From NCBI GenBank assembly GCA_022559845.1, contig CM040118.1:163700331-163764330 (forward strand): a stretch of 64,000 nucleotides of DNA, written 5' to 3'. The position numbers and the translations under genes were made by a program. This document shows, piece by piece, positions 11,350 to 22,691 of the stretch (its first letter is position 1; every line of letters starts with the position of its first letter). Below the pieces are notes generated by a model. That model made no database searches. It worked only from the letters and a program-made list of their open reading frames with translations, and was not told the origin of the DNA. The DNA is from Amorphophallus konjac. Lineage: Eukaryota; Streptophyta; Magnoliopsida; Alismatales; Araceae.

Positions 11350-12821
11350 CAAAAACTGTCACGCCCCGAGCGCGGAAGATACCCGGAGACGCGTGACGAG
11401 TTTATATCAATCATGTCAATCAGAGTGGTCGTGTATTCGACACAAAGACAGAGATGCGCAAAATAACAAGATAACCCAATCCTTTATTTCATAATGGATA
11501 GATTATTACAAATCCAATACTCTGTTTAATAAAAAGGAAAAGAATACATATTTGACTCAAGAAACTATAGAAAAGACTAGATGACACTTGAGCAGCTCTA
11601 TCACTTTCACTCTTGACCATTCCCATCCGATTGACTTCCATCGTCGTCGGACTTACCTGAAAAATAAAAAGGGACAAACGGAATGAGCGAACGCTCAGTA
11701 GGAAATTATATCTCAAGTACTAGCAAGGGGTGTAAGTAATTACATCTTTCATGAATGCAATAAAGCTATGCATGCTCGCATAAAACGACAAGATAGAGAG
11801 AATGTAATATCAAGGAAATAAGATGAACAAATCATGAACTTTCAATAAGATAATCAAGACATTTGAGATATTCAAGCAAGTACATTTAACAAGTCATGTC
11901 AAGAACTTTGGCTATCATGTACAAAGCAAGTAAATTACCCTTTTTCGGGCCACGCATTTCATTTCATGTCAAGTACGATTCAAGTACAAGATGTATGTGG
12001 AATGTCCAATCAAGCAAGTCAAGTACTCGGTATAATGCCAGATACCTTATCATTTTAACTCCCATGGGCACAAGTACTTTCGGGTGCTCCTCCCAGGACC
12101 AGATCGGGCCCTATATGCGCAGGCATTTATCATGTGTTTTGACATCCACTCTTATCTATATAGCCAATATAGAATTTCAATAATCAAGCTTGTAGACGTG
12201 TATGACAACTTTGACAGAATGGAGTCCAAAATATGACAAAGGACATAGAATGACGATAATAACGGTATAATCACGATCTCGATAAAACTAGGTAGAATAT
12301 GGTTCCCTTGACTTGGGTACCATGACAAATCAATATGGACATTCTATATATAGAATTGAAGTCCACATGAACATTATATTAAGGTAAGATACCCTCATTC
12401 TTATCATAGAATTGAGGTTTACAAGAATGACATGATATGGCATGATATCATCATCCCATTAAGAATTTCTTATGATATACTCTTTGTATAATCATAAGGG
12501 CCGGTATACCATGTTTCTTTAGAGTGACATGGCATCAATGGTGTAATGGGTTTTTAGGGTACAACCAGCTCAGTCGGCCTTGAGGGAATCCAAGGCTACG
12601 AGGAGTCTTACGGAGGTCTCTATGACTAACTCGCTAGTCCAAAGGAACGGAATGTCCAATGGAGAGCTTGTATGTCAATGAGAATTGAGTGTGATCGATA
12701 AAACAATCATGAAACGTGGGACTAAACTCACGGAATGGAGAATAGTGCCGATATATATATTATATAACATATGAAACCATCGGTTAACAGAAACAGTGGA
12801 AAATCAGTTTTACAGTAAAGT

Positions 12822-14321
12822 AACGACTTAAGCAGAGTCGTTTATCAAGTAATTAACGCCTAACAGAAGGGCGTTTATCTATTTTCCATATTTGCAAAAT
12901 TTCAATATTTCAATAATTTATCTAAAACGCGCCCTGGGCAGGGGCGTTTCTTCACGATTTGACGACTATACCAGAAGGCGTCCTTTTTATTCACAATATT
13001 GGACATGATATAATTAATTTCAGGAATTTTCAAAAACGCGCCCTGCGCAGGGGCGTTATCATTAAATTCTATTTTATAGAATATATATTTTTTCAGGAAT
13101 TTAACAGATACGCGCCCTAGGAGGAGGCGTTTCCTTTAAATTCACGCCCTATGATGGGGCGTTAACAGTTGAAAAATGACTTTGTACAGGTCGTGAATTC
13201 AATAAATATCAGAAAGCACGATTTGCACGATAATCAAGGATAACAATCATATAATCTTGATAATAAAATCAGTAGGGTTGAGGACAGAGGATCATGCATT
13301 AATGTAATCAGGATTTCATATATAATCAGTTCTTAACATGGTTAATTCATGATTAAGTGAAATTAACGCCTGAGTACAGGGCGTCAAATATTAAATTGAC
13401 GACCTGGGCAGGGTCGTGTCTTGTAAATTAGCGCCCTTGACAGGGGAGTCTCTTTCAAAATATTTCAGAAAACGCATGGAAACTATAATAACCGTATGCA
13501 TGACATGCTTATATATATATATCTTGCATTAATTTCATTTGGGCTACAGTAACTTGAGAAAACCTACCTGAAGACTTGAAGATTGATATGAAAAGGGGGA
13601 CATTGTTGCTTCACAGCAACAATAACCACAGTAGGAGGAAGAGAAGGCTTTGGTGAAGAACCTTTGTTCTTCGGTTCTGTAACTCCTACAAGAACAGAAG
13701 AAGAAACATTAGTATTTCTTCATACTACCTGACCGAAAGTAAAAAGGGAAAAAAGAACAATACCTTTGTTCTTCGCGTACGCCGCCTTCTTAACCTATAA
13801 CAGAAGAAGATGAAGAACTGTTAGTTCTTCATGTAACAGACGTAGAGAAAATCAGAGGAACTATTCCTCTCTCACGTACCTTGCAGATTCCGAACGCCAA
13901 ATAGCGTTGAAGGGTTCGAGCAGTAAATTATTTATAGGGATTTAGGGGGTCCTATTAGGGTTAGAGTCCTAGTGGAAGTAATGCTTCCAATATAGAGTCC
14001 TTGCCCTATTTAAATACTTACTAGATTAACATAATCCTTCCCGGGATAAGCTCCCGTGTCGAACAGAACTCGAATGGAATTAACGACTTTGGTCAGGGCG
14101 TCGATTCTTGAATTGACGACCTGGTTCAGGTCGTTTCTTAAGAAGCGCCTTTCGTTAGGGCATTTCTTTGTTTAAAACACGCCCAAGATAGGGGCGTTTC
14201 TTGGCCTTACCGTTTTTTGGCGTTTAGAATTTGACGCCGTGTTGTCAGGGCGTCCCTTCTTGAATCACGCCTTTGCTAGAGGCGTTTATAATTTAAATAG
14301 CACCTTTATCCGAGGCGTTAT
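12822..14321. repeat. Array of short GC-rich palindromes in the Tekay LTR (element C, right)
   Basis: The same array as at 5170-6669 with small changes, for example GGGGAGTC instead of GGGGCGTC at about 13445. It is an LTR copy rather than an independent array. Confidence 0.85.
13928..13938 (-). promoter_or_regulatory. TATA box of element C 5' LTR
   Basis: The minus strand reads CCCTATAAATAATTT, a good plant TATA box. It is followed downstream by CTGCTCGAACCC, and the same sequence is in the left LTR near 6278. The likely transcript start is about 30 bp further on the minus strand. Confidence 0.6.
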
Positions 14322-14401
14322 TTTATATTGTTTTATTTATCTATTTATTTGATTTATTTTAAAATCTTTATTATTATTAATATTTTATCAGGGTTGCTAC
14401 A

Positions 14402-16126
14402 ATGGAACCTTATATATAATGGTCCTTGTGAGCCGCTATCAGATATATCTGAATGGTCTGTTAAACACCAGACCAAACATTGTGATAATCTTGCTGCTCT
14501 GAATTTGATAAAAGCTGTAGTTGATCCCATATTATTTCCGTTTGTATCAACATGCAGCACAGCCAAGCAAGTTTTGGATGGTTTGATGGACATTCATGAA
14601 GAAGGAGAACAAAGGCATGAATGCCTCATGGCTGACAGTCTAGATCAGTCAAGTGATCCAACTGCATCTCAGGTAAGCTCTGCCTCCGAAGACTTTACAT
14701 TTGAAGATCTTATGGATGCTTATGATATGTTGGCTAAACAATATAATAAGTTAAAATCAAAAAACAAGAAATTGAAAAGAAAACTTGAAAACAACCATTG
14801 TGAGAGCTTCGTGTGCAAAAAATATTCTACCCTTGAGGAGCTTAATGAAACTCTCATGCTTGACTTAGATTTGCATAAAGAAAACATTGGTTGTTTCAGA
14901 GATGAAAATGGAACCCTGCAAACTGAAATTACTAGGTTGGAGGAATGTGAAAGACAACTTCAAAACCAACTTAAGTCTATGTCTAATGGTCAAACAATGC
15001 TTGCTAGGTTAATCTATGATGAGAGGTTGATTGAAGAGAATAAAAATTTGAAAGAACGGAATGATATGTTGCTTGAAAAACTAGCTGCTTTTGAAAAAAG
15101 GAAATTTGTTGCTAATGATAGCTTTGGGAAACTGAATGAACTTGAACTAGAAATTGATAATTATAGAAGTGTGAACTCCATGCTCAATGAGCAATTGGAT
15201 GTGTGCGAGCACGACCTCGCTGAATCTGAACTGCACATGTCCTCATTGGAAAATGAAGCCAAAGACTTAAATGACTCTCTGTCAAAATTTGTGCAAGGTA
15301 AAGAAAATTTGGATAAGATTCTTGGAACTAAGGTCAACTTTCAAAGAGAGGGTTTGGGGTAAAAACCTATAAACAAAAAGTCCTTTGGGAACAAGTTATA
15401 CACCTCTTTTGTCTCTGGCTCACATGAAGCCAGCACATCTTCTGTTCTTCCAAAAGCATATGCAGCTCAGAAAAATCAAAAGCAAAAATAGAAAAACGAG
15501 TCTGCTTACATTGATATTCATGCTAGGAAAGGCAATGCTAAACACCATGCTTTCCATAAAATGAATGCTCATTGTGTTTATTGTGGCATGCTTGGCCACA
15601 CTGTGCATGATTGCCTTACCTTGAGCAATGATGAGTTAAGAGTAGGCAAGAACGGAAGGAATAATGCAAAAGGCAATGGCAAGGGACAGGCCAACACCGG
15701 GAGAAAACATGCTCAGCGCACATATGATCAGAAGCCCAGGTATGAACCTGTGCATCAATGCACTCATTTGGATAGGTCGACGCACTTAAGGCTGTTAGAT
15801 GACACCCACCTCCTTGTTACTTCCACTGTGGAAAAATTGGCCACACAATCGAGGACTGTTGGCGTCTGAAAGGTAAGACCCACTCTCATGCTCAACAGGT
15901 TGGCATCCATGCTCATTCACAAAGATTTAATATTCATGCACACAAGAGGAATGCCAAATCATTTGTGTGTTGTTTCTATTGTGGTGAATATGGACATGAG
16001 GTTCATGAATGTCCCTGGATGAGAAGTGATGGTACACACGCAGCAAGGAAAAGAAATTCATTTGCTAGAAGTGCTGCTAACCAACAAGGACCCAAGCAAG
16101 CTTGGGTACCTAAAAATTCCAAATGA
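14402..16126 (+). pseudogene. Element B gag, main part (coiled coil plus CCHC knuckles), broken
   Basis: The sequence continues the N-terminal piece across element C. Early helical gag sequence (SVKHQTKHCDNLAALNLI) is followed by an acidic FTFEDLMDAYD box, then about 200 residues of Glu/Lys/Leu-rich coiled coil. Zinc knuckles follow: CVYCGMLGHTVHDC near 15570, a variant CYFHCGKIGHTIEDC near 15815 and CFYCGEYGHEVHEC near 15972. The frame ends KQAWVPKNSK with TGA at 16124. TAA at 15360, TAG near 15489 and a frameshift near 15800 break it. KENLDKILGT with NF..EGLG near the coiled-coil end matches KENLDALLGT in element J, which supports a shared Sirevirus-type gag. Translation upstream of 14402 reads out of the LTR of C and is not gag. 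Confidence 0.8.
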
Positions 16127-16390
16127 GAAATTTGGTTGCATGTGCCTTAGAGCTGAGCAAGGTTCAACCAGAAAATAAATGCTCAAAGCACAAGTATATA
16201 AATAAACTTTTCAATTTATGTTCAATTTTTGCATGGTAGACTTGCTTTGTAGTTATTGCATTATAGGTCTGTCACGTTGTCAATAAATCCTGCAAGCTAA
16301 AATTGTCTCCCTGAACTGCTAAAACATCCTCCATGTTTATAGATGAACATCTAAGTTGAATTTCATGCTGAACACTTAATCTAAGTTTCT

Positions 16391-16489
16391 GATATATTGA
16401 ATGGTGATGTGTAGAAAGGTCGGTTAAGCTTGCCCGGAACTCTCACTATGCCCGAGTTGGGTCTTCGGATCATTACCTCTGCCTTGTAC
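16391..16489 (+). repeat. Conserved ~100-nt folded motif, copy 1 (element B)
   Basis: Starts GATATATTGAATGG and ends CCTCTGCCTTGTAC, with CACTATGCCCGAGT and GTCTTCGGATCA inside. It shows the three internal hairpins; the outer helix is weakest in this copy. It lies 265 bp after the gag stop. Confidence 0.75.
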
Positions 16490-16861
16490 AAAAAATCTCT
16501 AATTTCATATGCTTAATCCATGAGGAATTCGTCATGCTGATGGAATTGATATGATGATGAGTCTCTGCTTGCTTATTGATACTTCCATTCAGCAGCCATA
16601 TGAATCTTTTGTTTAGCATCCTTAATCATTGTTTTGATGATGTCTGCCATGGCTGCATATGCTTCAACTCATCATTCATGTGGATTTCTAACACTGTTTA
16701 ATTGTCTTGATCTCCATAAGCATTGGACAAAGGGGGAGCTTGAGAGTTTGCACTTAGTTTAGAATGCATTGCACATGCCTCGAGTCTGCATGAGTTGTGG
16801 ACATTAAACATCATCGTGGGGTCTCATATACTCTCAATGCATTATCATGGTATGACCCTTT

Positions 16862-16962
16862 GGTATATAGAATGGTGACTTGTGGAAGGTTGGATTAAAT
16901 CCAACTAAAAACTATCACTATGTGTGAGAGGATCCTCGGATCAAGTTCTACGCAAAGTACCA
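16862..16962 (+). repeat. Conserved ~100-nt folded motif, copy 2 (element B)
   Basis: Starts GGTATATAGAATGG and ends AAAGTACC. The first hairpin is an 8-bp perfect stem, GTTGGATT / AATCCAAC. The third is GATC-CTCG-GATC. Confidence 0.75.
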
Positions 16963-18249
16963 TGGGTCAATTACTCATATAAGTCATAGGCTACATACCC
17001 CCTTGGTTAATCCTTCAAATGCATTTTGAAGTTCATGCACAGGTTGAGGGGGAGTCATCATGAAATTTCTATTGGCATGCTTACATACTGTCCAGTCTAA
17101 AATTCATCATGTAGATATCTGAGTTGATTGCATATTCTAAGAGGGAGTTTGATTCGTTTTTGACAAATTGGTCATACTAGCTCTGGTGTGCCTCATGACT
17201 AATGAACTTTTGATAAAAAGGAAAAAGTTTGAGTTTCAAGAAAATGGAAAACTATGTTTGAATGCATATACTTGACATGTGGCTTTCAAATGTCTTGCAC
17301 GAAGAATTAAAGTTCAAAAAAATGTGTATTATGATTCTTGTTTTAACTCTCAAAATCAAAAAAAAAATTGTTTGTTGCATGCTCTTGAAATCCGATAAGA
17401 CCCTATGCCATTTAAGCCTCAAACTATGGCTACTTGAAAAGGTCGATCCAAGAAACTCTCAGGTCGACCTAGCCTTGTTAGAAATTGCTCTGTTTGAAAA
17501 CTCTATGTTCGGTCTACCAGACTGCGTCGACGCACAAGACCTGCAACGTCGACCCAGCAGTTGATTCTTCCAGAAACTAGCATTCTATCTGTATATTCTG
17601 CGTCGGCCCCCTGATGAACCTGCGTCGACGTATCTATTCACATGATGATCATGTTCACCTCCTTCAATTCCCACCTTCAGATTGAACAATGATCACTCTT
17701 GGCTTATGAGCATCATTTCCTCTGCTCCACCTAACAACCCTCCTGTAATCCACTCTTTAAGGGGGAGCATTCCTGTGAAACCTAGATCTATCAATTTGCC
17801 ATATGTCTTCAATTGCTTGAACCTGCTTGGAACATCATTTGCTTGCTCAGATATCTGGCTACCTACTCCAAATTCCTTGAATGCCTTGAACTCCTTGGGA
17901 TAATTTCTATATGTTGTTGAGCTCATTTATCAGAGTAAACCTTCAAGAGGAATCTTCTTTTATGGAGCTCTATGTTTGCCCAGGATATGAAACTGTTGGT
18001 TTAAGCTTAATGAGTTCATGAGTCTCTTTTTTAATTGAACTTTTTTGAAAGTGGCTGCATTCAGACTTAATGGACTTAAACCATTGTTTCATGTTTTGAC
18101 ATGTTGTGCCTTCTTAAATCTGAAAGTTTATTTTTAGTACAAAGGCATCCTTAGTTGAGGAACTTCATTGTAGTATTATTTTTAAACATTTTGTCCTATT
18201 TGAAGATTTCAAAAGGGCTACAATGAAAGCAATGAACTTCTGTCATGCT

Positions 18250-18492
18250 GAGTAATTGGGGATATTGGCGTATGATAAACGTGTATCCTTATGTAAAAAG
18301 GTGTGTACTGAGTTCAGTGCTCTAAGGCAGAGCAATGGCAATTGTTTCATTGAGAAACTGAGTCCCTTCATCAATGAAGTGAAATGGACAAGGTCATGAA
18401 GTGCCTTGCTACCTCTGTTCTAATTGAAGCAGAATGGTGAGCTACACTGAATAACTGGGGATGTTGGCATCTAATCAACGTGCATCCTCATG
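18250..18492 (+). repeat. Sirevirus non-coding module shared with element J
   Basis: TTGGGGATATTGGCG..AACGTGTATCC at 18257-18287 and a related ACTGGGGATGTTGGCATC..CAACGTGCATCC at 18453-18488 flank a stretch with CATTGAGAAACTGAGTC, GGTCATGAAGTG and CTACCTCTGTTC. The same boxes occur in the same order on the minus strand of J (53168-53330). Confidence 0.65.
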
Positions 18493-19639
18493 TCAAAAGG
18501 TGTTGGCATCTAACCACACCTGAATGCTCTTGAAAAATGAAAAGCAATAATAGTTGGTATCAAACAGTGGTTTCAAAAGATAAATCTGAACTTGTAGTGC
18601 CCATGGATAAAATCAGAAACGTCTAAGTGTTTAACCTCAATACTAAATATAGCTTTCCTTCAAAAGGGGCTAATGGAATTGAATGAGTAAGCTTAAAGGA
18701 GGTTAACCTAGCTTTTTTATGTGATATTGGTTCATTTCTATTAATTTTGAATGCATAAAATTTTCAAAAGCTCATAATTGTGAAACTCAGAATTCATCAC
18801 ATTTAAACCAATTAAAGATACGAGCTTTATCATTGTATTTCTATATCTAAAGGTTCTGATAAATCTATAACTCTGCATTTATGAACTTGGCTTCAGGCTG
18901 AAGAACATCCATCCTATCAGTTCTTGGATCCGTCTCTTCTGCAATTCCAAGTGTCGACCCCTAGGGTCGACCCCTTGTGTCCAGACCACTGTCTGGCTGC
19001 TCTTGCTTTTGTTCTCAAGACAGATTGGCCTCTTGATGATATATGTTCATATGTTGATTGCCATAAACTCTCCTGGCTACTTTGAAAGCATCATCTATCT
19101 AAAGCAATTGGTATCAGTTCATTTCATGTCATTGGATGGTTTGTATTTTTTCCTTCCTCCATGCATTGCATAGAAAACATTAAAAATATGAAAACTAGAA
19201 AACCTAAAAATCTGAATATCCTGAAAACTAAATTAGTTCTATGGCTATCACACTGCTCTCTGATTTTATCTTCCAGCTATGTTCCAATATCTTGCATATA
19301 TATGTCTCTCATGATTCGGTCTGTGTTGATGTGTTGTGACTCCATGGCATCCAATGCCACCTTATGTGAACTGTTTCTGCCAAGCCAAGGGACCCTACAA
19401 CCCCAAGGGACCCAACAATCTGCTTCTGCTTTTGGCTGCCCTTGATATGGTTTGCAGAGTGGAATTCATTTCTAATCTCTTGATCTCATGCGATACCATA
19501 TGCTTAAATTCTGACTTTGATATTGGCTTTAATTTAAGCCCTCTTTGCTGATGGCAAAGGGGGATAAGGTTTGTTGAGTCATCGTCTACTTCATGATTCC
19601 ATTGTTTAGGTGACTCTTAATGACGCATAGTTGTCATCA

Positions 19640-19655
19640 TCAAAAAGAGGGAGAA
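19640..19655 (+). promoter_or_regulatory. Polypurine tract of element B
   Basis: AAAAAGAGGGAGAA lies directly before the 3' LTR start TGTTGG at 19656. It has the expected position for the plus-strand DNA primer. A very similar tract precedes the LTR of J. Confidence 0.85.
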
Positions 19656-22236
19656 TGTTGGATAAATTGTGTTTTGATGATGTCTAAGTATGATTCATTA
19701 TAATACCATTGGAATGATTCAACTATGCTTTAATGTGCATGATATTGTCTCTATTGCCTCCATGCTATGTTCATCAGGAAATAACTATCTTGTGTAAACA
19801 TCTCAAGATTAAAGGGAGATTACAGAGTGATATTGAAAAATCATAGCACTCAGCCAAGTTGGCTTGGGAAGCACATAGCAAGCAACATCAAAGATCAGTA
19901 GCAACAGTAGCAAGCCAGCAAGCTTAAGCTTAAAATAGAAGCAAATATGGCAATGCAGTTAGAAGACTTGCGAGTTTTCAATCAAGGAACAAAGGGCTCT
20001 CCTCATATTGATATGAAGCTGAAAATGATTGGGAAAAACTTCAAGGACAAGGAGCTATGTATCTGATGGAATTTAGTTGCAAAGGGTTGGTAGAAGAAGC
20101 TTAAATATTCAAGAGTCCCTTAATTACTGAAATTTAGTTGAAAACTGCAAGATATAGATGGCTGCGTCGACCCGTTGTCCAAGTGCATCAACGCACCTCC
20201 AACGGCTGACCAATCTCTAGAAGCTCCCTTCATGGCTACGTCGACCCAACCATAAGCTGCGTCAACGTAGGATCAGCTCCAATAGTAGTCTAACTAGCCA
20301 TATCACCAGCTGCGTCAATGCCATGTTTTCAGGGTGTCGACGCATTGGCGCTTCCAGAAAATGAGTAAACGTAACTTAACGAAGGATGCGTTGACCCTAC
20401 CTTCTCAGGGCGTTGACGTAATGGGGTTTCTAGAAGTCATTATCAACGGTCTTCACTAAGGATGCGTCAACGCACCTCTTCACCGCGCCGACGCACCAGA
20501 AGCCGTTTTAGGCTATTTCTGTCAATATCACAGCTATTCAAAAAAGTCATCCAGGAACCAAATATAGCAACCGCAAACATCCAAAAACACATCTTTTGAG
20601 GTCTAAAAAGGTTCCTAGGACAGTGGACTGTCCTCTCCATCATGAGGCTGCAGTACAACTTTTTGGAGAAGATCTTTTGGCAGCTACCAGATTAAGGAAA
20701 AGTCAGTTCTCCCTATACTATACTTTTTGCAGTCAACCAATGGGATTTTAGTCCAAGGAAGATACCAAGGACAAGAGGAATGTACCCCTCTGTCTTGAGC
20801 CATTGAGAAAGAAGATCTGGTAGATTTCCAATTCCAAGAAACACCATTTCCTTTTCCTACAAATTCAAATGGAGGACCTTGGAGGGAAAACTATTTTGGC
20901 CTTTGCTGGACCAATCAGTTTACTGAACTATGAAGAGCTGAAGAGAAGAAATATCCTATTTACTTCTAGACCAATCAGATATATGTCTGGTTATTTTTTT
21001 GGTGATCCTAGTATCAGATATTGGGGACCAATCAAAAAGGAGGTCAATGGTGAAACAAATCTTTTGTATTCCAGCCAATTGCAATGGAAGAACTTGGAGG
21101 GAAATGTTCTACTCAACTCTCTATATATATGAAGCTCCTGATCTAAAAGAGAGCTGCTGCCTTAGAAGAGAGCCACGCCCTTGTGCATTCAAGAAAGAAT
21201 CTGTGAGAAAAAGAAAACGAGAGTGTGTGCAGCCCAACTTTGGTCCGACCTACGCCAGTGTTGTAAAGAGGAGAAGAGAAGAAGAGAGAAAGGAGAGCAA
21301 CCAGCATTGCAACCAACCAGCATCTGAGAAAGGAGAGTTTAGATTGAACCAGTGTTCAAATCTGCTCAGAGAGCTTCTAGACTTGTTCTGAAGCCACATA
21401 GTGTTTTCCTTGTTTTTGTTTCTTATGTTTCTTTGTATTCTCACATCTCTGAACTGTGTGTGCTGCTGCCTTGTAGCATGAGGACCTTGTCCTCGTGAGA
21501 ACCTTCTTCTCATGTGTGTGTGGGGTTTGTCCCCGTAAGCTGTGTATCAGCGTGTGTGTTGGGGACTTCTCCCCAAGCTACATTTGCAGTGTATGGAAAA
21601 GCCTCACTGGGTTTGGTGAGGGGTGGATGTAGGTCTGCGAGTTTATAGACTGAACCACCTTAAAAATCCCTATGTAGTGGGTTGTGCATTTTGTGTGATT
21701 GCTCCATATTTTCTATCCCCATTCACAGGTTTGTGTGCTAGCTTCAATGTATACGATCTTGATTGTTTTCCATCACACACATTTACATATTGTTCACACA
21801 CACACCAGGGGTTCGATGAGCAGCCAATCTCAATGTATGAGATTCTGGTTGATCACAAAAGCACACACACAGTTAGTCAGTTCACTTACTTAGTTTGTGT
21901 GCATTGTGATCCCTGCTTTCCAGTGCAATAGATCTCACTTAGTTCTTAACTGTCCATGAAGGTGTGTCGACCTCACTACATAGTAGTGTCGACCTCAGTT
22001 GCCTACATAGCTGTGATCCGCTGAAGGTGCGTCGACCTCATCAATTGAGAGCGTCGACCTCGGCAGTCTGTGCATTGTCAGATCCGCTGTGCATTACGTC
22101 AAGTGCTCTATTAAAATTATAATGCAGTGATTATTGCATTAATCAGTTAAGTTTTTAATCGGGCCAAAGTTTTTGATAGGATCTATTCAACCCCCCCCCC
22201 CCTTCTAGATTTGATTGCACCCCAAGGGACCTAACA
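19656..22236 (+). repeat. Element B 3' LTR (2581 bp)
   Basis: Pairs with 710-3508 over its whole length with many substitutions and lacks the microsatellite segment. It keeps the GTCGAC palindrome clusters (20160-20510 and 21963-22060) and the CCTCAC..GGTGAGG hairpin at 21601-21620. A run of C at 22189-22202 followed by about 30 bp is absent from the left LTR; it may be real or an assembly weakness. The end is ACCTAACA at 22236, followed by target duplication CGAGT. Confidence 0.85.
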
Positions 22237-22691
22237 CGAGTGCCTCCACAGCAGCTGTAAAAAGTACACCACTCCCACCACTTTCTGCTCGTATGTTTAT
22301 TTAAATTCTTAGATAAATGAGCAGTGATTATGTACTTTAATTTGCTCACGACATTTCATGTTTATAGGTCCGAGTGCCTCCACACTAGTTGTACAGAGTA
22401 CACCGCTCCCACCACCTTCTGCTGGTATGTTTATTTAAATTCTTAGATAAATGAGTAGTGATTGTGTACTTTATTTTGCTCACGATATTTCATGTTTATA
22501 GGTCCGAGTGCCTCCGCACCAGCTGTACAGAGTACACCGCTCCCACCACATTCTACTGGTAAGTTTATTTAAATTCTTAGGTAAACGACTAGTCATTATG
22601 TATTTTATTTTGCTCACGATATTTTATCCTCTGCACCAGTTGTACAGAGTACACCACTTCCACCACATTCTACTAGTATATTTATTTAAAT
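22237..22691 (+). repeat. Tandem array of 57-bp exon + 77-bp intron units in the CACTA gene
   Basis: Exons at 22242-22290 (rest of the split exon), 22368-22424 and 22502-22558 are followed by introns at 22291-22367 and 22425-22501. Each complete unit is exactly 134 bp. Exons begin after TTTATAG and end before GTATGT or GTAAGT. Read in phase 1 they encode the P/S/T-rich repeat PSASAPAVQSTPLPPHST, which runs in frame into the next exon at 22792 (TPSTPPAMVGSS). A fifth unit (about 22620-22680) has lost its acceptor and exon start. The unit is an exon duplicated together with its splice sites. Confidence 0.8.

Larger units (their letters stand above)
3705..14401 (-). mobile_element. Element C: Tekay/Del-type chromovirus (Ty3/gypsy), nearly complete
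   Basis: Two LTRs of identical length (3045 bp each, 3705-6749 and 11357-14401) are flanked by a perfect ATGGA target duplication (3700-3704, 14402-14406). The element is on the minus strand: primer site near 11337-11349, one gag-pol frame from 11182 to 6833, then a polypurine tract at 6750-6760. A chromodomain-like C-terminus after integrase supports the Tekay/Del clade. It landed inside the gag of B. The equal LTR lengths and few LTR differences make it one of the younger insertions here. Confidence 0.93.
11357..14401 (-). repeat. Element C 5' LTR
   Basis: Exactly 3045 bp, like its partner. On the minus strand it runs TGTAGCAACCC (14401) to GGGGCGTGACA (11357), next to the primer site. Confidence 0.93.
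16127..19639 (+). other. Element B long non-coding 3' region
   Basis: About 3.5 kb with no supported gene. It holds two copies of the folded 100-nt motif (16391-16489, 16862-16962), GTCGAC palindromes at 17445-17640 and 18950-18985, and a module at 18326-18492 shared with element J. Purine tracts resembling the polypurine primer lie at about 16727, 17046, 17757 and 19553. No pol or envelope-like frame could be recognised, and the ORFs here are short and unrelated to known families. Confidence 0.7.
710..22236 (+). mobile_element. Element B: gag-only, non-autonomous Sirevirus-like Ty1/copia retrotransposon
   Basis: Its LTRs (710-3508 and 19656-22236) start TGTTGGA and end ACCCAACA or ACCTAACA. 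A primer binding site follows the left LTR and a purine tract precedes the right one. The 5-bp target duplication is CGTGT / CGAGT. Without nested element C the length is about 10.8 kb. The only coding part is a gag with a coiled coil and CCHC knuckles that stops just after the spacer box KQAWVPK; protease, integrase, reverse transcriptase and RNase H are absent. The coiled-coil gag, several purine tracts and large non-coding 3' region fit the Sirevirus lineage. It would need proteins supplied in trans. Confidence 0.85.

Noticed and set aside
14328..14401. N-terminal extension of the gag-like ORF at 14328
   Set aside because: It reads out of the LTR of element C; the ATGGA target duplication shows that gag resumes only at 14402.
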